NCBI GenBank assembly: GCA_963402885.1
Contig: OY727094.1
Span: 36,210,501-36,274,500, forward strand
Source of the DNA: Antedon bifida
Taxonomy: Eukaryota > Echinodermata > Crinoidea > Comatulida > Antedonidae
Direction: 5' to 3'
DNA length: 64,000 nt
The notes beneath the pieces were generated by a model that was given only the letters and a program-made list of their open reading frames with translations, had not been told where the DNA came from and made no database searches. The translations under genes and the position numbers were made by a program. Below, piece by piece: positions 59,241 through 64,000 of the stretch; positions within the stretch are counted from its first letter, which is position 1; each line of letters opens with the position of its first letter.

Positions 59241-61238
59241 TCAATTGGTTTGTAGGTTTGCAATCATATCTTTCTGTTCTTTTACCATTGCTGTCAATGA
59301 AGCGATATTACTAGCCATGTCTGACATTAATTGCTGCTGATCCGAATTGGTCTGAAGTATAGATTCAACAGTACCCGGCATATTCTTGCAATACGGACAC
59401 ATCCACACTTTGGGTGTCGTAGTTGACTTTATTTTGAGACAAAGTCTATGATATTGTTTTTGGCAAAGTGAGCATTCCAGCTGACTCTCCTGCATCATAA
59501 CATGATTAAACTTACATTGTTTGATGCAACTAATTCTTTCAGTTGTATTTTCGAGTCTTGTACTTTTATTTTGTGTTGTATGACTACCAGTTGCTGTAGA
59601 ATGTTCGTCTATTACCTCTGTGTATTCAACTCTTTCAGTTGCTGTAGAATGTTCGTCTATTACCTCTGTGTATTCAACTCTTTCAGTTGCTGTAGAATGT
59701 TCGTCTCTTACCTCTGTGTATTCAACTCTTTCAATTGTTCGTATCACTCTGGCGTTATATTCAATTCTTGGATGGTCAATTTCAAGGTATGTTAGATTTT
59801 CCTTGTCAGCTATGTCGTCTGCTTCGGGATCTATGTTGGGTGATTCCTCTTTGCTTCTTTCGTGGAAACAAACCTCTTTTGCGACTGAAGCATTGGAACT
59901 GTTTGCTTCATATAGTTTTGTTTCATAGATATGATGAGTCGCTGAATGTATGGGGTTGGATGTGGATGAACTACCTGTGACATTGAGACCAATACTGTGA
60001 CGACTCTTCTCACCTTGGCTCCTCATCTTTCGGATGGTGATTATAATTATGATAACTACCCCAACTAATGTAAAAAATACTACACTTACTGTTATCGTCA
60101 AAACATAATAATTCGTAACCACATCATCATCATCAGTTTCATAATCAATATAATATTTTGTAGAAGTTGTTGATACATTATTTTCAGTATCATTAATCTT
60201 AGTTGATTGATGAATATTTTGGTTTGTTTTTATAGGCAAGCTGGTTGTAGTGTATTTTGTATAAACTGTTGTAGAATCCCATAGCAATGTTAACAACTCA
60301 GGAATACTACTCCCAGCATTATTATCAGCTAAAACAACAATGTCTGTCCCGTTTGTAACATTATAAATATTACATATATAAAGTGTGGACTTCTCAGTTA
60401 CTGATGTACTACTGCAGATAAATTGACGGTAATTATGTGACCAAGTCACATTAGCCTCAGGATTCGATGAAATAGCCACTGCTATTGATGCGTCACGTGT
60501 GACATTAGCGGAGACATCGATTGAGTAAGTTACATTTGTTGAAAGCACTCTTGGTGAGTAGCTGACATTAAGTGGTCCACTAGTACAGTTTGTTGTTGTA
60601 TTTGGAATTGAAAATGTGGCTCTACAGCACAACACGGCGTTGTTTAAATCATAAGACACTGAAATATCGTGTAGTATACGTTTGTCTGACGAGAATATCA
60701 GATGTTGTCCTGTTTTGCCATTTGTGTAAAGAACGAATAATTCTAAGTAATTAGGAGAATTTGCGCCATGTGACGAACACATAAAAGACAATGTCTCCCC
60801 TTCCTTAACGTCGTGTTTAATATCATGGCATTTAGGACTTTCGGGTATTGAATATTCGATGATATTTGCAGCATTACTGCTGAATACACAACTTCTATAT
60901 TCAGAATCAAAACACACTTGACATTTATACATACCTCTGTAGTGCCCGGTTACACTATTAATCCGCAATGTAAAACTCTTACTCGTATAATTATTTACAA
61001 CAGAATAGCCAGGAACAAGAATATCTTTGTTTTTAGTAATATGCAAGTCTTCTTTATACCATGAAATGGCATACACATCTGTATCTTGTACAACGCAACT
61101 CAGCTCTGCTTGGTTAGAAATAGGTACAATATCCATCGATGGCGTTACACTTACATTGTACATTGCTTCAACTACTAATAGTAGGCCTAGAAAATTAAGC
61201 ACGTATGTCAGAAACCAGACATTCATACTGAGCCACAT
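59241..61238 (-). CDS. IgSF receptor E: ITIM array fused to a PHD finger
   Basis: One uninterrupted 665-codon frame, close paralogue of gene A. Signal peptide about 1-25; Ig-like domains about 28-128 (Cys48, Trp60, Cys106), 137-225 and 231-320; Thr/Asp-rich stalk; membrane span about 377-401, then basic IRKMRSQGEKSR. The tail has HIYETKLYEA, ITIM LTYLEI (482-487), then VEYTEV at 505, 521 and 537 in a 16-residue tandem repeat. After this comes a complete C4HC3 PHD-type finger (Cys571, 575, 589, 592, His597, Cys600, 614, 617, with the usual Trp612), then a coiled coil rich in Met/Gln/Lys. PHD plus coiled coil is typical of CR1-type LINE ORF1 proteins. Gene A stops shortly after its second ITIM, so the PHD part is an addition. 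Function is inferred: inhibitory receptor with an extra cytoplasmic zinc finger. Confidence 0.87.
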   Translation of the reverse strand: MWLSMNVWFLTYVLNFLGLLLVVEAMYNVSVTPSMDIVPISNQAELSCVVQDTDVYAISWYKEDLHITKNKDILVPGYSVVNNYTSKSFTLRINSVTGHYRGMYKCQVCFDSEYRSCVFSSNAANIIEYSIPESPKCHDIKHDVKEGETLSFMCSSHGANSPNYLELFVLYTNGKTGQHLIFSSDKRILHDISVSYDLNNAVLCCRATFSIPNTTTNCTSGPLNVSYSPRVLSTNVTYSIDVSANVTRDASIAVAISSNPEANVTWSHNYRQFICSSTSVTEKSTLYICNIYNVTNGTDIVVLADNNAGSSIPELLTLLWDSTTVYTKYTTTSLPIKTNQNIHQSTKINDTENNVSTTSTKYYIDYETDDDDVVTNYYVLTITVSVVFFTLVGVVIIIIITIRKMRSQGEKSRHSIGLNVTGSSSTSNPIHSATHHIYETKLYEANSSNASVAKEVCFHERSKEESPNIDPEADDIADKENLTYLEIDHPRIEYNARVIRTIERVEYTEVRDEHSTATERVEYTEVIDEHSTATERVEYTEVIDEHSTATGSHTTQNKSTRLENTTERISCIKQCKFNHVMMQESQLECSLCQKQYHRLCLKIKSTTTPKVWMCPYCKNMPGTVESILQTNSDQQQLMSDMASNIASLTAMVKEQKDMIANLQTN
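59586..59729 (-). repeat. 3 x 48-bp tandem repeat encoding ITIMs
   Basis: Three in-frame 48-bp units in receptor E, each encoding RVEYTEV-IDEH-STATE (Arg for Ile in the first). Each adds one V-x-Y-x-x-V phosphotyrosine motif. Gene A has a single equivalent (VDYAEV), so the array expanded after the two genes split. Confidence 0.93.
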
Positions 61239-61375
61239 TTTGAATCAAAGTGTTTCATATGATTCTAACTTTCTCATAAATGTCCGCAATATTCACTTTC
61301 AGTTTCTAGTTTTATTGTTAATTAATTAGATAATGATGTTTTTTTTTTTATTATTATGACGTCGGGTTTACTTTT

Positions 61376-62149
61376 ATTTTTAGTCGCGTGGACGCGACTC
61401 TATAGTTCACTATGTCGGTCGGTTGGTCTGTCTGTCTGTCTGTCGGTCGGTCCGGTATCACTATGCGTTTTATTGCTTTCTGACCTTATATTGATATCAG
61501 TTTAATCTAGCTAAGTCAATTTTTCACAGAATATTCCTTATGGCCAGGAATCGATGTGGTTATGTTTTCACGGTGCGCAATAAAAAATTACGCGGTCTAC
61601 GCACGATTTAACGAAATCACGTTTGTAATCATATCTTCACAACCATGAATCACAATTAAATAAAATGTGGTACTCATAAATTTCAGGGCATGAATCATCA
61701 TATGGCAATACAATTACGTGCGTAGCGCATGTAACGCATGCGTACGCACGTTATTTTCGATGAAATAAGAGTACGTTTCAGGCAATTTTAAGCGTTTACA
61801 AAATTGCTATGTGCACAGGTTTTTGCGCGCGTACTGCGCGTTAAATGTTATTGCGCACTCTTTTTGCCCGATTTCTGTTTTCTTGACTTACTTTTTAACT
61901 CGAAATTACGTTATACGAGCACGTCAAAAGTGACAGGCTACGCACGTGTAAATTAAAAAAATATAAATGTTTTTAAACATTTCAACATTTTTAAACATGT
62001 TCAGTAATTTCGGTCAGTATAGTTCACTATGTCGGTCGGTCGGTCGGTCGGTCTGTCTGTCGGTCTGTCGGTCTGTCTGTCTGTCGGTCCGGTATCACTA
62101 TGCATTGTAGCACGCGACTTAATGGCTGTTGGCCTTGTTTTTTTCTGTT
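61376..62149 (+). repeat. GGTC/TGTC-array repeat, full-length copy 2
   Basis: Same structure and orientation as 56754-57514, with AGTCGCGTGGACGCGACT hairpin start and GGCCTTGTTT end. Array lengths and a short interior deletion near 61750 differ. It lies ~140 bp upstream of the receptor E start codon, so it may be part of the promoter region of E. Confidence 0.85.
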
Positions 62150-64000
62150 CGGGTAACATTTACAAAATTTATCCAAGGGCTAAACATATTGTATAGTTCA
62201 TCGGCGAAAGTTCCGTATTTTTAGTTGTATGAAAAAAATGTCTCTGGCGAGATTCGAACCTGCGACCTGTTTCTCATACATACATACATCAATTTCAACG
62301 TTTGCTAACAATTGAATAATGCATTCATTTTCTTATAATGTTCTACATTAGAGTCCTTGAGGTTCCAAATGTACAACAAAAAGAAAATAGAACCTGTTAA
62401 GAATTGCTTTTTTTAAATATAAAAAGTGAAGTAATTATCTTGCTGTTAAACTAATCAAATTTAAATGTATGTAGTTGGGGAGCCAGAAAGGGGTTACCTG
62501 CACCCTCTAGCAAAATATGCCAATAATGGTTTTTGCTTCCTTATATCAATACAAATCAATTTGTTGCTGTTGGCCGAAAGAAAATTGGGATGCTTGGTCA
62601 GTACAGGGGCCAAAAGGTCAATATGGTCAAAGTTAAGACTTTGTGTAACTTGGTAACTACTGGGTGTATTGGAATATTTTTTGAAAGACCCATATTTCTA
62701 TTCACTCTAATGAGAAACTTTTGCCAAAAGTTGACGGAAACCCTTTTTCTGACTACTGGTCAAGAAATTGGCCATATGAATATCTCAGCAACCACTGGTC
62801 AGAAAGTGATAACTGTGATCTCAAATTACTCGCAAAATATATGTTTATATTTGTTCTAATTTAATAAAAATCATAAAACTGTCAATAAACCCTTAATTTT
62901 GACCTTTGGCTCTACAGCTCACTATGTCGGTCGGTTGGTCGGTCGGTCGGTCGGTCGGTCGGTCGGTAAACACTAACTCAAATTTGAGCACGCGACTGCA
63001 GCCATAATAATGGTCTTCTTGGCTTAGAGGACACTTTTCATATCTCAAAAATTGTTGGGCGGATATGGTCGTAGTTGGTGTCAAAATACTCAGAATATAC
63101 TTGATTTTTTACCATTGGTCAAGGAAATGGCCAAATCAACATCTCAGCAACCACTAGTCAGAAAGTTATAATTTTAGACTTAAATTACTCGCAATATATA
63201 TAATTATACTTGCTCTAATACAGAAATACACAAAATGTTTAAAAACGCCTTACTTTGACATTTAACCTATATAGCTGGTACAAACATGCGTGGAGCACAC
63301 TTACACTGTGACTGTTGTGTGAGTATGGTATATACTATGAATACTTTGTATTGGAAGTCCTAAGTAGATACATAATTATATTCATTCTAATGAATAACAT
63401 GACAGTTAAATCTCTCATCACCAAGATCATTATTAATATTTAATATTATAATTACAATCTAAACTAATCACTGTTTAACAATTTTAAAGAGCTCGGTAAA
63501 TGAAAGACAAATGCTATACACTTATTGTTACATATTTTAAAACCATAATATGACTACATATTATGTTATAAAGGAAATTGTTTATTTACTCGTCCTCCTT
63601 TTTGTTGGAATCACGAACTTATAGGCCTAATAATTTATAACTAATTAAGAAGCTTACCATGTTTGTTGTGACATTGCACAGTAAACCATAAACATCATAC
63701 TACTCAGTATATGTGATTTTAATTAAAACTAAAAATTAATAATTTAATTCTAAAGAACTTAGGTTTGTTTTATTCAGATGTTCAAATGTTTCCCGCCATT
63801 ACAATAGGCTGTTTAATGCAACATACTTAGTTATATTGAATCTTTTTAATACAAATAAACAAAAATATGTAAATTAGTTGCATAGTAATCTTTATTCACA
63901 AACCTATATTTAGGATACTAGTTTTAATTAAAATCACATTGCGCTGATTTAGTATGATGGTTTATTATGCAATGTTCATTCATTTATTTGCTTCTTAAAT
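62150..64000. other. Non-coding right end of the window
   Basis: No gene is supported. A B-box-like fragment GATTCGAACCTGCGACC lies at 62250-62266 (reverse tRNA/SINE remnant). A ~355-bp tandem duplication is visible from CATCTCAGCAACCACT at about 62780 and 63139. A GGTC microsatellite with AGCACGCGACT lies at 62905-63010. The rest is AT-rich. Confidence 0.5.
62905..63010 (+). repeat. Solo-type GGTC repeat
   Basis: CTCACTATGTCGG followed by about nine GGTC units, then AAACACTAAC and GCACGCGACTGCAG. It is a subfamily related to the copy at about 52555-52625, lacking the long interior. Confidence 0.7.

Noticed and set aside
57515-59528. LINE at 57.5-58.4 kb as the donor, in place, of receptor E's PHD finger
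   Set aside because: The reverse-transcriptase fragment is on the opposite strand and encodes ORF2, so the PHD part cannot be its own ORF1 read through.
59502-59980. Plus-strand open frames over the receptor E tail
   Set aside because: They are antisense shadows of the 48-bp coding repeat.
62250-62266. tRNA gene
   Set aside because: Only a B-box-like piece is present; no acceptor stem or A box can be placed.

Overview
The window is animal nuclear DNA: AT-rich, with spliced genes (GT/AG introns), tRNA-derived SINEs, LINE fragments, DNA transposons and many palindromic repeats. The palindrome TAGGCCTA recurs throughout. Together with intronless immunoglobulin-superfamily receptors, this suggests a marine invertebrate deuterostome, perhaps an echinoderm. 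That placement is inference only.

Layout. (1) 1-4.6 kb: a CRE-rich repeat (1-2.5 kb) and exons 1-3 of pelota (ribosome rescue factor) on the minus strand, with a GGGCCCGATCGTC-array element in intron 1. (2) 4.57-14.68 kb: a DNA transposon with ~1 kb terminal inverted repeats, an intact five-exon DDE integrase gene (+) and a damaged UBZ/HECT-like gene (-). (3) 14.68-24.84 kb: exons 4-10 of pelota (minus strand) and more of the CRE-rich repeat, whose last 632 bp repeat window positions 1-632. (4) 24.84-34.23 kb: a second, inverted, near-identical copy of the transposon, truncated at its left end. (5) 34.2-64 kb: a cluster of five IgSF receptor genes or pseudogenes among many repeats. A (35.7 kb, +) and E (61.2 kb, -) have long tails with ITIM-type tyrosine motifs. 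B (39.4 kb, +), C (51.2 kb, -) and D (54.9 kb, -) form a second subfamily. B has a short tail, C is frameshifted before its membrane segment, and D is broken by a LINE.

Two results stand out. First, the ten pelota exons found here add up in frame to a complete 384-residue protein, but they lie in permuted order: exons 1-3 to the left, 4-10 to the right, all on the minus strand. The displaced 3' half sits between two inverted transposon copies, and the outermost ends of the 29.7 kb block carry the same 6-bp flank (AATTAC), as if the whole block occupied one insertion site. Second, receptor E is one uninterrupted reading frame with signal peptide, Ig-like ectodomain, membrane span, an ITIM array grown by a 48-bp tandem repeat, and then a complete C4HC3 PHD finger plus coiled coil of the kind found in LINE ORF1 proteins.

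How the parts work together: pelota is a housekeeping gene unrelated to the rest. The A/E (long inhibitory-type tail) and B/C/D (short tail) receptors resemble a paired-receptor cluster arranged as a mirror (A-B then C-D-E). The transposons appear to have reshaped both loci. An assembly artefact cannot be excluded for the 4.5-34 kb structure.
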